Both the position numbers and the translations under genes were made by a program. 43,352 nucleotides of DNA. It comes from Deltaproteobacteria bacterium. Lineage in GTDB: Bacteria; Desulfobacterota; GWC2-55-46; DRQE01. Within the stretch, counting starts at the first letter, position 1; each line of letters begins with the position of its first letter. Below the pieces are notes generated by a model. That model ran no database searches. It was not told the origin of the DNA and was given only the letters and a program-made list of their open reading frames with translations. This document shows, one piece after another, positions 14,457 through 22,772 of this stretch. The stretch is taken from NCBI GenBank assembly GCA_016219105.1, contig JACRCI010000041.1:1-43352 (forward strand), in the 5' to 3' direction.

Positions 14457-15974
14457 ATGCATTCATGCGGCTCCATACTCGTGGTGGACGACGAGGCGCT
14501 ATCGAGGCTTATCCTCCATGACCTTCTGTCGTCCGAGGGGTATAACGTGCTCGCGGCCGACGACGCGTTCGTGGGGCTCAAGGCGCTGAGGCAGACGAGG
14601 GTGGACCTCGTCATCACCGACCTGATGATGCCGAGGATGAGCGGCATGGATTTCCTCAAGGCCGTGCGCGCGCAGGACCAGGACATGCCCGTGGTCATGA
14701 TCACGGCCTATCCGTCCATTGACGTCGCCGTGAAGGTCATGAAGGAGGGGGCGAGCGATTTCATCACCAAGCCGTTCAACTGCGACCACGTGAGGCTTGT
14801 CATAAGAAGGGCGATGGAAAAGGGCATGTTGGAGAGGCAGGGCAGGGCGCTTGCGGAAAATGAGGACGGCGGCGGCATAATAAAGAGGATCAACAGGAAC
14901 CTCGAGGAGAAGATAAACGAACTGTCGGCCCTTTACGCGATAAGCGAGACCCTCCACCACCCCGCCACCACCGCGGAACTCTTTGAAAAGGTCGTGGATA
15001 TAGCCTCTTCCATAACCGAGGCCGAAAAGGTCGGCCTGTGGCTCCTGGAGACCGGAGGCTCCCGGATAGCGCTCAGGGCCGCAAAGGGCATGGAGGGGCT
15101 TTTAGAAAAGCGCTTCACGCTCGCGGAGGCCGGACTTGCGGGCGAGGCTATTTCGCAAAAAAGACACATATTGTCCCAGGACTACAAAACCTGCATATGC
15201 GGCGGGAGCGGGACGTATATCAAGCACCCGTTTCTCTGCGCGCCGATATTGATAGGCGACAGGGTGTTTGCCGCGCTCCAGTTGTGCCAGAAGATAGGCG
15301 GCGGCGAGTTCACCGGCGACGATGTATCCATCATAACGAGTCTGGCGCAGAAGGTGTCCATGAAGATGGAAAACCTCGCCCTCTACGAAAACCTCATGGA
15401 GAACCTTTTCCAGAGCATCACCGCCCTCGTGAGGGCGATAGACGCCAGGGACAATTACACGATGAACCACGGCAAACGCGATACCCTTTACGCGGTCAAG
15501 CTCGCCGGGTGTCTCGGCTGCCCGGAAGAGGTGCTTGACGCATTCAGGTTCGCCGGGCCGATACACGACGTGGGAAAGATCGGGGTCAGGGACGGGATAC
15601 TCCTGAAGCCCGGCTTTCTGGAGCCCGATGAGAGGGATATAATGAAAAGCCATACCACCATAGGAAACGAGATTATAAGGCCGCTCAACCTCGGGCCGCT
15701 TGAGTACGCCGTCGTAAGGAGCCACCACGAACGGTTTGACGGCATGGGCTACCCGGACGGGCTCAAGGGCGCGGACATACCGCTTGTGGCGAGGATATTC
15801 TCGGTTATCGACACCTACGACGCCATGACCTCGAACAGGCCTTACAGGACCGCCAGGAGCCACGAGGAGGCGATAGCCGAGTTGATGCGGTGCAGGGGTA
15901 CCCAGTTTGACGGGGACGTGGTGGACGTCTTTGTGAAGCACGGCATATGCAAGGAAGAGGTGCAGGCGGCATAA
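14457..15974 (+). CDS. Response regulator with GAF and HD-GYP c-di-GMP phosphodiesterase domains
   Basis: The predicted product degrades the second messenger c-di-GMP in response to phosphorylation. Of 505 residues, 5-120 form a receiver with phospho-acceptor D55 and K105. A short coiled coil follows (145-165). Residues 170-310 form a GAF domain with an unusual Cys pair CIC (246-248). Residues 320-500 form an HD-GYP domain with H370-D371, H423-H424 and G431-Y432-P433, the full metal and substrate signature, so it is probably active. AGGAAGGG lies upstream of ATG 14457; a TTG six bases earlier overlaps the previous stop. It probably shares the sigma-28 promoter at 13604, linking c-di-GMP breakdown to motility. 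Confidence 0.92.
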   Translation: MHSCGSILVVDDEALSRLILHDLLSSEGYNVLAADDAFVGLKALRQTRVDLVITDLMMPRMSGMDFLKAVRAQDQDMPVVMITAYPSIDVAVKVMKEGASDFITKPFNCDHVRLVIRRAMEKGMLERQGRALAENEDGGGIIKRINRNLEEKINELSALYAISETLHHPATTAELFEKVVDIASSITEAEKVGLWLLETGGSRIALRAAKGMEGLLEKRFTLAEAGLAGEAISQKRHILSQDYKTCICGGSGTYIKHPFLCAPILIGDRVFAALQLCQKIGGGEFTGDDVSIITSLAQKVSMKMENLALYENLMENLFQSITALVRAIDARDNYTMNHGKRDTLYAVKLAGCLGCPEEVLDAFRFAGPIHDVGKIGVRDGILLKPGFLEPDERDIMKSHTTIGNEIIRPLNLGPLEYAVVRSHHERFDGMGYPDGLKGADIPLVARIFSVIDTYDAMTSNRPYRTARSHEEAIAELMRCRGTQFDGDVVDVFVKHGICKEEVQAA

Positions 15975-16175
15975 TTTGGCAGGCTGCTGAAAAACCCTAA
16001 CCGCGGGGCTGTTGAAAAAGTCCTGTTTTGTCACCCTGAACTTGTTTCAGGGTCTAAACCTTGTGCTGAACCATGGCCTGAATTTATTTCAGGCTCGTTT
16101 CAGTATACGAGATGCTGAAATGAATTCAGCATGACAGATTAATGAATTCAGCATGACAGATTGTGAGAAGGGATG
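15975..16175. repeat. Hairpin repeat region between HD-GYP and PilZ genes
   Basis: The gap is filled by repeat-B modules. It holds CAGGCTGCTGAAAAA, a CCTGAA-CTTGT-TTCAGG dyad, CCTGAA-TTTAT-TTCAGG, and two copies of TGAATTCAGCATGACAGATT in tandem (about 16121-16161). The last repeat touches an alternative GTG start of the PilZ gene. Confidence 0.7.
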
Positions 16176-16216
16176 CTGAAACGGGCCTGAAAAACCCCAG
16201 GGAGGTTTTGGAACGG

Positions 16217-16798
16217 ATGGACGCGCAAGACATGCCGCCCGCATCATCCCAGGTATCCTCCGGAGAGGAGAGGCGGGAGTATTTCAGGGTTGACGACACC
16301 CTGCCCCTCGACTATGAGCCTGTCTCAAGGGAGGAGGCCGAGCGGCATAAGGAGGGCGCCCGTGCGGACGAGGGACTCCTGCGCGGGGGCATGGATTTAA
16401 GCGGCGCGGACCCGGGGCTCCTTAAGCTCCTCAAGTCCATTGACCACAAGCTCAATTGCATAATGGAGGCCATGCGCCGCAAAGACATCCCGGTGGATGT
16501 CCCGGGCCCCAAAGAGGTCAACATAAGCGCCGGAGGGGTCAGGTTCAGATGCGAGAAGGAGTTCAGGAAGGGCGACATACTCAGGATAACCCTCGGCCTG
16601 CCGCCGTACCCATACGAGGTGATGTCCGTGCTCGGCGAGGTCGTGAGGGTCGAGAAATGCGTGGAGGATGACTGCGCCTTCTACGGCACGGCCGTAAGAT
16701 TCCTGGACATCGAGGACGATAGAAGGGAGGATATAATCAAATACCTCTTCAAGGTCCAGAGGGACATCATTACGAAAAAGACCGGCACGGAATCATGA
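16217..16798 (+). CDS. PilZ domain protein (predicted c-di-GMP receptor)
   Basis: PilZ proteins bind c-di-GMP and alter motility or polysaccharide output. The 193-aa product contains both ligand motifs: R20-x3-R24 (REYFR) and N102-x-S104-x2-G107 (NISAGG). Here they are about 80 residues apart instead of the usual 20-30. The gap is filled by a charged, helical segment (LLKLLKSIDHKLNCIMEAM), a layout seen in some deltaproteobacterial PilZ proteins. The C-terminal strands VLGEVVRVE and YGTAVRFLDIEDDRREDIIKYLFKVQRDII complete the barrel. AGGGAGG lies 11 bases before ATG 16217; a GTG at 16163 inside a repeat is the alternative. It ends 39 bases from the convergent GGDEF gene. Confidence 0.88.
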   Translation: MDAQDMPPASSQVSSGEERREYFRVDDTLPLDYEPVSREEAERHKEGARADEGLLRGGMDLSGADPGLLKLLKSIDHKLNCIMEAMRRKDIPVDVPGPKEVNISAGGVRFRCEKEFRKGDILRITLGLPPYPYEVMSVLGEVVRVEKCVEDDCAFYGTAVRFLDIEDDRREDIIKYLFKVQRDIITKKTGTES

Positions 16799-16837
16799 CC
16801 ACGCTCAGGGCGGACTTTAGGGCCCGCGCGCGGACCG

Positions 16838-18049
16838 TCACGACGCCGCTCGAACCCTGTCCCTCCCCGTTTCCTTTGCCGTATAGAGCGCATGGTCGGC
16901 TTTTCCGATAAGCCCCTTTGCGTCCGCGGCGTCGTCGGGGAACCCGGCCACGCCGAGGCTTACGGTAAGGCTCCCCCCGGGTTGGTTCTCCCTGTTGAAA
17001 AACGGCTCCTCCCGCACGGCCCGCCGTATCCTCTCGGCCAGGCCTGCGGCGTCCTCCCTGCCGGTCTCCGGCATGACGACCGCGAACTCCTCGCCCCCGT
17101 ACCTCGCCGCGATGTCCTGCCCCCTTATGCGTCCCTTGATGCAGGAGGCCACGCCCCTTAAGACCTCGTCCCCGGCCTGATGACCGTTCGTGTCGTTATA
17201 GCGCTTGAAGTGGTCTATGTCGGCCATTATGACCGAGACCCTGCGTCCGTAGCGCCCGGCCCTTTTGACCTCGTCCTCGAGCCTCTCGTAAAAATATCTG
17301 TGATTATATATCCCGGTAAGACCGTCGGTTATGGAAAGTTTTTTCAATTCCGCGTTCATCACGTTCAGTTCGGCCGTCCTCTCCTCCACCCTTTTTTCGA
17401 GGAGGGCGTGGGATTCCTTGAGCCTGCGGGTGGTCTTGCTCACAACCGCGTAGGTGAAGACGACCGCCGCGATCACGCTTGCGAGGATGGAGACGCCGAG
17501 CATCATGTCTATCCGGTTCCTTACGCCGGCCGCGGCCATCTCCTCGTTTATTTCCTCCTTTTTGAGTTCATAGTATTTTTCGAGATAGTTCGCCACTATG
17601 TCGTCGGCGAGGGCGTCCATCCCCTCCATCATCCTCGCGGCGGCCCTGCCCCCGGCCGGGTAGGGCAGGGCGAACAGCCTGTCCGCCGCGTCCTTGACGA
17701 GGGCGAACCTCAGCCCGGCCGCCTTCAGCAGTTCCCTTGCCTCCGGGGTCTTCTCCCTTTCCTTCAGATAGGCTATCCCGGCGTCGGCCGTCCGGACGAT
17801 GTCCCTGTAATTCTCCATCTCTCCTTTCCTGTCCCCTGTTATGAGGTAGTCGTTGGCCGGCATCACGGCCCTCTCCACGGCGAGCTGCGTTTCGCTGAAG
17901 ACCTTGAGCCTCCTGACCTCGGCCGAGAGGTCCGTTATGTCGTTGAAAAGCAGGACCCTGTTGTAATAGGCCACGGCCCCGAGGAGCACGGTGAGGGCGA
18001 CTATGGCCGCTGAGCTTATCGTTATTTTAGTCCTGAACTGGATTGTCAT
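16838..18049 (-). CDS. Membrane diguanylate cyclase with periplasmic sensor
   Basis: This protein should make c-di-GMP from two GTP. Residues 10-29 and about 182-204 are transmembrane, enclosing a periplasmic helical sensor with the motif MPANDYLIT at 63-71. A coiled coil (208-240) leads to a GGDEF domain with G318-G-E-E-F322 at the active site and R309-x2-D312 five residues upstream. The latter is a canonical inhibitory site, so feedback inhibition is likely. The same motif at the same position occurs in the next gene (18705-20018), so the two share a sensor type. It is last in the minus-strand signalling series and is separated from its upstream neighbour by 655 bases of repeats, so it may have its own promoter. 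Confidence 0.93.
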   Translation of the reverse strand: MTIQFRTKITISSAAIVALTVLLGAVAYYNRVLLFNDITDLSAEVRRLKVFSETQLAVERAVMPANDYLITGDRKGEMENYRDIVRTADAGIAYLKEREKTPEARELLKAAGLRFALVKDAADRLFALPYPAGGRAAARMMEGMDALADDIVANYLEKYYELKKEEINEEMAAAGVRNRIDMMLGVSILASVIAAVVFTYAVVSKTTRRLKESHALLEKRVEERTAELNVMNAELKKLSITDGLTGIYNHRYFYERLEDEVKRAGRYGRRVSVIMADIDHFKRYNDTNGHQAGDEVLRGVASCIKGRIRGQDIAARYGGEEFAVVMPETGREDAAGLAERIRRAVREEPFFNRENQPGGSLTVSLGVAGFPDDAADAKGLIGKADHALYTAKETGRDRVRAAS

Positions 18050-18310
18050 GGATGCCCTCGCGATGACGCCAAGGAATTGCCTTTTTTGCCCATCCCATCC
18101 TTCTCCCCCTGGGGAGAAGGAGCAAACCGCGCAGGATGACGAAACCCTACTCTGTCATGCTGACCCTGACCTTTTTCCTCCACTTTGTCATGCTGAACTC
18201 GGTTCAGCATCTCATTTTAGACCCTGAAACAAGTTCAGGGTGACACGTATGGGAAATGCTCCGTCAACCAGACTCTGTCATGCTGAATTTATTTCAGCAT
18301 CTCATATTTA
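18050..18310. repeat. Hairpin repeat array left of MITE copy 2
   Basis: The region contains a CTTCTCC-CCCTGG-GGAGAAG hairpin near 18100, then dyads GCTGAAC/GTTCAGC, CCTGAAAC/GTTCAGG and GCTGAAT/ATTCAGC, all repeat-B modules. I see no gene. The array ends in CATATTTA, the left half of a repeat unit interrupted by the MITE. Confidence 0.7.
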
Positions 18311-18454
18311 GGGAAATTCTGATTAATTCTCTTTTTGTCATTGCGAGCCGCGTTTTTGCGGCGAAGCAATCTCGTAACTCACTGATTTGCCTATAGGACG
18401 AGATTGCTTCGCTACGCTCGCAATGACGGGACTGGGAATTAATCAGAGCTTCCT
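18311..18454 (+). mobile_element. MITE-like element, copy 2, nested in repeat B with target duplication
   Basis: The core at 18319-18446 is identical by eye to copy 1. Outer ends read GGGAAATTCTGATTAATTC and GAATTAATCAGAGCTTCCT. The element splits the repeat-B unit ATATTTAGACCC, with ATATTTA on the left and TTAGACCC on the right, so TA (or TTA) was duplicated. Uninterrupted units at 20091 and 20258 give the empty site. A TA duplication suggests mobilisation by an IS630/Tc1-mariner type transposase, which is not in this window. Confidence 0.88.
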
Positions 18455-18704
18455 TAGACCCTGAAACAAGTTCAGGGTGACACGTATGGAAAATGCTCCG
18501 TCAACCAGACTCTGTCATGCTGAATTTATTTCAGCATCTCATTTTAGACCCTGAAACAAGTTCAGGGTGACAACAGGGTGACAACAGGGTGACAACAGGG
18601 TGACAACAGGGTGACAAAATAGATCCTGAAATGAATTCAGGGCCTGCCCCCCCGCGAATTTTGAAAACTCCCTCTCCCCTATGGGAGAGGGTTGGGGTGA
18701 GGGG
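18455..18704. repeat. Hairpin and tandem repeats right of MITE copy 2
   Basis: The region holds one full inverted composite repeat B (18455-18545), then five tandem copies of the 11-base unit CAGGGTGACAA at 18563-18617. The tandem seems to have grown from the end of a repeat-B dyad. A CCCTCTCCCC-TAT-GGGAGAGGG hairpin with GTTGGGGTGAGGGG follows (18668-18708) and overlaps the end of the next gene. No gene is visible. Confidence 0.8.
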
Positions 18705-20018
18705 CTATTTCCCCTTCATCCTCTCCATCTCGGTCTCAAGCGCGGCTATCTTTTCCCTCATGTCCTTCATCCTCAATTCCCTCTGCAATGTGGCCTTCTG
18801 GAACCTCTCAAGCTCGTCGAGCCTCTGCCGGAGTTCATCCTCGGCCAGTTTCCTCTTAGTTATGTCCCTGAATATCTCGAGCTTGGAGACGCTCCCGTCC
18901 GGGTTCCTCAACGGGGTGTCAACGAGGTCGTAGGTCCTGTTGTTTTTAGGCGAACGCCATTCCCACCTGACGGTTTCGCCCGCGAAGACCTTCTGGTTGG
19001 GGCACCACGGGCAGGGTTCGCTTCTATTGTGGAAGTATTCGTAGCACTTTCTGTCCCTGTAAGGGCCGAATTCCCGCTCCAGCGCCGGGTTTACGTATTC
19101 CACGTCATAAGTTCTACCGACTATGTAGACCCCGTCCTCCATGGCGTTAAAAGCGCTCGTAAGCCTGTCTTTTTCGCACTCGAGTTCCTTTGTCCTCTCC
19201 CTCACTTTTTCCTCGAGCGCGGAATAAAACCCCTTGAGCCTTTCGCCCATCGCGTTGAATTCCCCGGCGAGCTGCTGTATCTCGTCGCCCGTGCGGACGT
19301 CCACGCGGCAGTCGAGGTTCCCGCCGGCAATCTCCCTTGCGCCGTCATGCAGCCGTTTTATCGGCCTTACGAAAAACCTCGAATAGAAAATCGCGAACAG
19401 GACGCCGAAGGCCGTGAATGCGCCGAAAGACGCGGCCATTATCAGGGAAGATTGCCCCCAGAGCCTTTCGGATGATTGGATTGCCGCGAGGAGATGCTTT
19501 TTGTCCCTCGCCGCGTCCTCGACCATGGGCCCGGCTATGAGCCTGCGGGCTATCGAGTCCATCTCCTTCATGGCCGCGGCTCCGGCCTTTGAGCCGACGG
19601 GACGCCTTATGGAGAATATGAACTCAGCCTTTCCGTTTATCTCCTCAAGCCCGGCCGTTACCTCTTTGAAAAGCGCGGCCTTCGCCGTGCCGCGCTTTTC
19701 GTCATGGACCCCGCGGCGGGATTCGACGTGCCTTTGAAGGTCTTTGAGGGCGGTCCGGGCCTCAAGGGCAAGGCCCCTGTATTCTCCCTCAAGCCCCGCG
19801 TCAGCGGTTATGAGGTAGTCGTTCGCGGGCATGACGAGCATATCAAGGGTGAGTTGAAGGCGGTCCCGGTAGGCTATCTCCTGCGATATGTCCACGATCT
19901 CGCTGATGTTGTCGTAGAGCGCCCTGTTAGTGAGGTGGTGGACCGCGACGATCGCGGATGCCGGGGCGAGCATGACGAGAAAGGCTATGATGAGTTTCGT
20001 GCGGATCCTGTACGGCAC
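18705..20018 (-). CDS. Membrane sensor protein with HAMP and Cys-bearing PAS, no output domain
   Basis: Residues 8-28 and about 190-212 are transmembrane, flanking a periplasmic helical sensor with MPANDYLIT at 63-71, as in the neighbouring diguanylate cyclase. A HAMP domain covers 213-265, a coiled coil 265-285, and a PAS domain about 285-388 containing C325-x10-C336-x2-C339 (EPCPWCP). Similar Cys-containing PAS domains occur in deltaproteobacterial kinases and may bind a cofactor or sense redox. The protein ends in a coiled coil (KDMREKIAALETEMERMKG) where a kinase or GGDEF would be expected, so signalling must go through a partner or the protein is a truncated relic. The end is clean and lies on a palindromic repeat. 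Confidence 0.85.
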   Translation of the reverse strand: MPYRIRTKLIIAFLVMLAPASAIVAVHHLTNRALYDNISEIVDISQEIAYRDRLQLTLDMLVMPANDYLITADAGLEGEYRGLALEARTALKDLQRHVESRRGVHDEKRGTAKAALFKEVTAGLEEINGKAEFIFSIRRPVGSKAGAAAMKEMDSIARRLIAGPMVEDAARDKKHLLAAIQSSERLWGQSSLIMAASFGAFTAFGVLFAIFYSRFFVRPIKRLHDGAREIAGGNLDCRVDVRTGDEIQQLAGEFNAMGERLKGFYSALEEKVRERTKELECEKDRLTSAFNAMEDGVYIVGRTYDVEYVNPALEREFGPYRDRKCYEYFHNRSEPCPWCPNQKVFAGETVRWEWRSPKNNRTYDLVDTPLRNPDGSVSKLEIFRDITKRKLAEDELRQRLDELERFQKATLQRELRMKDMREKIAALETEMERMKGK

Positions 20019-20383
20019 AGCCGCCTCCTCCGGTGCTTTATTTTCATCCCGGCCAGCCCTTTGTCATGCTGAATTTATTTCAGCATCTCATATTTAGACC
20101 CTGAAACAAGTTCAGGGTGACAGGACAATCAGGGTGACAGGACAATCAGGGTGACAATTAGACCCTGAAATAAATTCAGGCCATGGTTCAGGGTGACACG
20201 TATGGAAAATGCTCCGTCAACCAGACTCTGTCATGCTGAATTTATTTCAGCATCTCATATTTAGACCCTGAAACAAGTTCAGGGTGACAGGACAATCAGG
20301 GTGACAATTAGACCCTGAAATAAATTCAGAGCCTGCCCCGAACCATGGCCTGAATTTATTTCAGGCTTGTTTCGGGGATGACA
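20019..20383. repeat. Hairpin repeat array between sensor and HD-GYP genes
   Basis: The whole gap is repeat B. Several GCTGAAT/ATTCAGC and CCTGAAAC/GTTCAGG dyads occur, with a full inverted composite at 20195-20290. A 17-base tandem unit (CAGGGTGACAGGACAAT) lies at 20113-20156 in two and a half copies, and again at 20279-20306. Two CCATGG-containing pieces flank TTCAGG dyads (20181 and 20343). No gene and no clear promoter are visible. Confidence 0.78.
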
Positions 20384-22513
20384 TTATGGCGCCGCGATAT
20401 TCTCAGGCCGGCACTCCGTCCCTGACGGCCCGCCTTTCTCCATGGTCTTTAAAAACGCCTCCACGACCTTCGGGTCGAACTGCGTGCCGGAATATTTTTT
20501 CAGTTCATCAAAGGCCCTCGCTCTTCCGGGCGTCTCCCTGTACGGCCTTTCGGCGGTCATGGAGTCGAACGTGTCGGCCACCGCGAGTATCCTCGCCATA
20601 AGCGGGATGTCCGCGCCCTTGAGGCCGTCCGGATAGCCCCTGCCGCCGTACTGCTCGTGGTGGTGCCGTATCCACGGCGTGATGCTCCTCAATTGCCTTA
20701 TCGGCTCGAGCACCGAGGCGCCCCTTGCCGGGTGTTCCTTCATTATCCCGTATTCCTCGTCGTTGAGTTTGTCCGGCTTGTTGAGTATGGCGTCGTACGT
20801 GCCTATCTTGCCTATGTCGTGCAGCAGTCCGGCGAGCCTCAGGTCCTCGACGGTCTTATCCGGGACACCCATCTCCCTGGCCGTGGCCACGGCGTAGTTC
20901 GTGACCCTCTCGGAATGCCCCCGCGTCCATGGGCTTTTGGCGTCTATCGCGTTTGAAAGCGCCCTGACCGTGGAAAGGAAAAGCTCCCTCAGGTCTCCCA
21001 CGAGCCTCGCGTTCTCGAGGGCCACGCTCATCTGGGAGGCGAGTTTTTCGAGCGTTGAGAGGTCTTCTCTGGAGAACGCGGCGGGCCTCTTCGCCCCTAC
21101 GCTCAAGACCGCGGCCGGCTCGCCCTTTACCATGAGGGGGACCCTCAGGTGGGACGCGAAGCCGTCCCTTAATAACCTTTCCTCCACCGGCAGGTTCCCC
21201 CTGGCGCGGGTGAGGTCGGCGGTGTACTCGGACGCGCCGGTATCGAGGACCGTCGTCGCGGAGGTCTCGGAAAACGGGACAAAGGCGCCTTTCGGCAGGT
21301 CTATGCCGAAGCCGGCCTCATAGACGAACCCGCCCCTTTCCCTGTCGGCCACGGCGACCGTGGCCCTGTCGCAGGGTATGAGCCTTGCCACGAGCCTTGC
21401 GACCATGTCGAGTATATCCGCGGATTCGAGGGTGGAGAGGATGGATATGTCTATCTCGTGCATGACCTTTATGGTCTCTATCCTGCGGGAAAGCTCGATG
21501 GCCCTGTCCACCGATTCCCTGTAAAGCCGCGCCTCTTCGAGCGCCGTTGAAACCTGATGGAACATCCCCCTGAGCACCCTCAAGTCGCCCTCGGATGGTT
21601 CTTTTTTCGCCCCGTATAACATGATGAGAAGCCCTATGGCGCCGCTCCGGCTCAGAAGCGGCACCACGGCCATGGTCGTCTCTTCCGCAGGCATTGCAAA
21701 GGGCAGTTCGGCCGTCCCGGCCGGGGCGCGGACTATAAGAGGTTCTTTTTTTTCAATCGCGGCCTTTATGAACTTCAATTTCGGGTCGAGGGGCCGCGTC
21801 CTGAATATCGCCGCGTGCGTCCCGGCGAGCCCCCATGCGTGGGCCGGATGAAAGGCCCCTCCGTTCAGCCTGAGGTATGAGAGGCATATATCGGCGCGCG
21901 TGGCCAGCGCGGCGGATTTAACCACATGCTCCATGAATTGATCAATGTCCTTTGTGGAGGCCGTTGCCTCGGCTATGGCGAGCAGGTTCGCGTTTATGTC
22001 CGCTTCCTCCCTGAGCCGCGCCTCGAACCTCTTTGCCGCGGTTATGTCCTCGAGTATGTGTATGGAATGCATATACCCGCCTGTTTCGTCCTTTACGGGA
22101 TAGAATCGCGCCCTGAACACCATATTCAGCGGCTGGACGATGATCTCCTCCTCCCCGTCCTCGCCCGAGGTGAGCGCCATCACACACTGCTTAAACGGCT
22201 TTTCCATTATCGGGAATATACTGTAATACGGCTTGCCGACGATGTCCGGCAGCTTCAGGCCCGCGTATTGCGCGTAGGCCCTGTTAGCCCGCACGATGTT
22301 GAACTCCATGTCGTGCATGAAAATGGGGTCCTTTATGGCGTCGAACGTGGCCTCCCAGTCCTTTTTCGCCCTTGTTATGGCCGCGGTGGATTCGTTCAGG
22401 TCCTCCATCATGTAGAGCATGGCGCTCCTCGAATCCCGGTAGTCCCGCTCGCGCGCCCTGAAGGCTTCGAGCTCAGCCCTGAGGGCGGCTATTGTTTTGT
22501 CTTTATCGTCCAT
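20384..22513 (-). CDS. PAS-GAF-GAF-HD-GYP c-di-GMP phosphodiesterase
   Basis: This 709-aa cytoplasmic protein should hydrolyse c-di-GMP under control of sensory domains. A coiled coil opens it. A PAS domain occupies about 50-170 (IFMHDMEFNIVRANRAYAQY, then YMHSIHILEDITAAKR), a first GAF about 180-335, and a second GAF about 350-505 (ILDMVARLVARLIPCDRATV, LRVPLMVKGEPAAVLSVG). HD-GYP occupies about 515-690 with H565-D566, HHH near 617 and G626-Y627-P628, so catalytic residues are present. No transmembrane segment is seen. It lies downstream of the chemosensory genes on the same strand but is separated from REC-PAS by a repeat region. Confidence 0.93.
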   Translation of the reverse strand: MDDKDKTIAALRAELEAFRARERDYRDSRSAMLYMMEDLNESTAAITRAKKDWEATFDAIKDPIFMHDMEFNIVRANRAYAQYAGLKLPDIVGKPYYSIFPIMEKPFKQCVMALTSGEDGEEEIIVQPLNMVFRARFYPVKDETGGYMHSIHILEDITAAKRFEARLREEADINANLLAIAEATASTKDIDQFMEHVVKSAALATRADICLSYLRLNGGAFHPAHAWGLAGTHAAIFRTRPLDPKLKFIKAAIEKKEPLIVRAPAGTAELPFAMPAEETTMAVVPLLSRSGAIGLLIMLYGAKKEPSEGDLRVLRGMFHQVSTALEEARLYRESVDRAIELSRRIETIKVMHEIDISILSTLESADILDMVARLVARLIPCDRATVAVADRERGGFVYEAGFGIDLPKGAFVPFSETSATTVLDTGASEYTADLTRARGNLPVEERLLRDGFASHLRVPLMVKGEPAAVLSVGAKRPAAFSREDLSTLEKLASQMSVALENARLVGDLRELFLSTVRALSNAIDAKSPWTRGHSERVTNYAVATAREMGVPDKTVEDLRLAGLLHDIGKIGTYDAILNKPDKLNDEEYGIMKEHPARGASVLEPIRQLRSITPWIRHHHEQYGGRGYPDGLKGADIPLMARILAVADTFDSMTAERPYRETPGRARAFDELKKYSGTQFDPKVVEAFLKTMEKGGPSGTECRPENIAAP

Positions 22514-22772
22514 GTTCCGGCTATCTTATTTTACCCCTCACCCCAACCCTCTCCCCAAAGGGGAGAGGGGGAAAAGGTCAGGATAGGGCGTTCCACCCCA
22601 CTCTGTCATGCTGAACTCGTTTCAGCATCCCCTTTAGATCCTGAAATAAATTCAGGATGACAAAACCCACCCCTCTTCTTTTACCCCTCACCCCAACCCT
22701 CTCCCCAAAGGGGAGAGGGATAAAAAGCGCTCTCCCCAAAGGGAGAGGGGGGATAAGCAAGTAAGCCTCTCC
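22514..22772. repeat. REP-like CCCTCTCCCC palindromes
   Basis: Copies of ACCCCTCACCCCAACCCTCT followed by CCCC-AAA-GGGGAGAGGG occur at 22533-22571 and 22681-22721, with a shorter one at 22731-22752. A repeat-B segment (22600-22662) lies between them. The same palindrome, inverted, is at 18668-18708. This motif is common as an intergenic hairpin in many proteobacterial genomes. No gene is seen. Confidence 0.8.

Noticed and set aside
18563-18617. Possible CRISPR array
   Set aside because: Units are 11 bases, head to tail with no spacers, and are extensions of a hairpin repeat.
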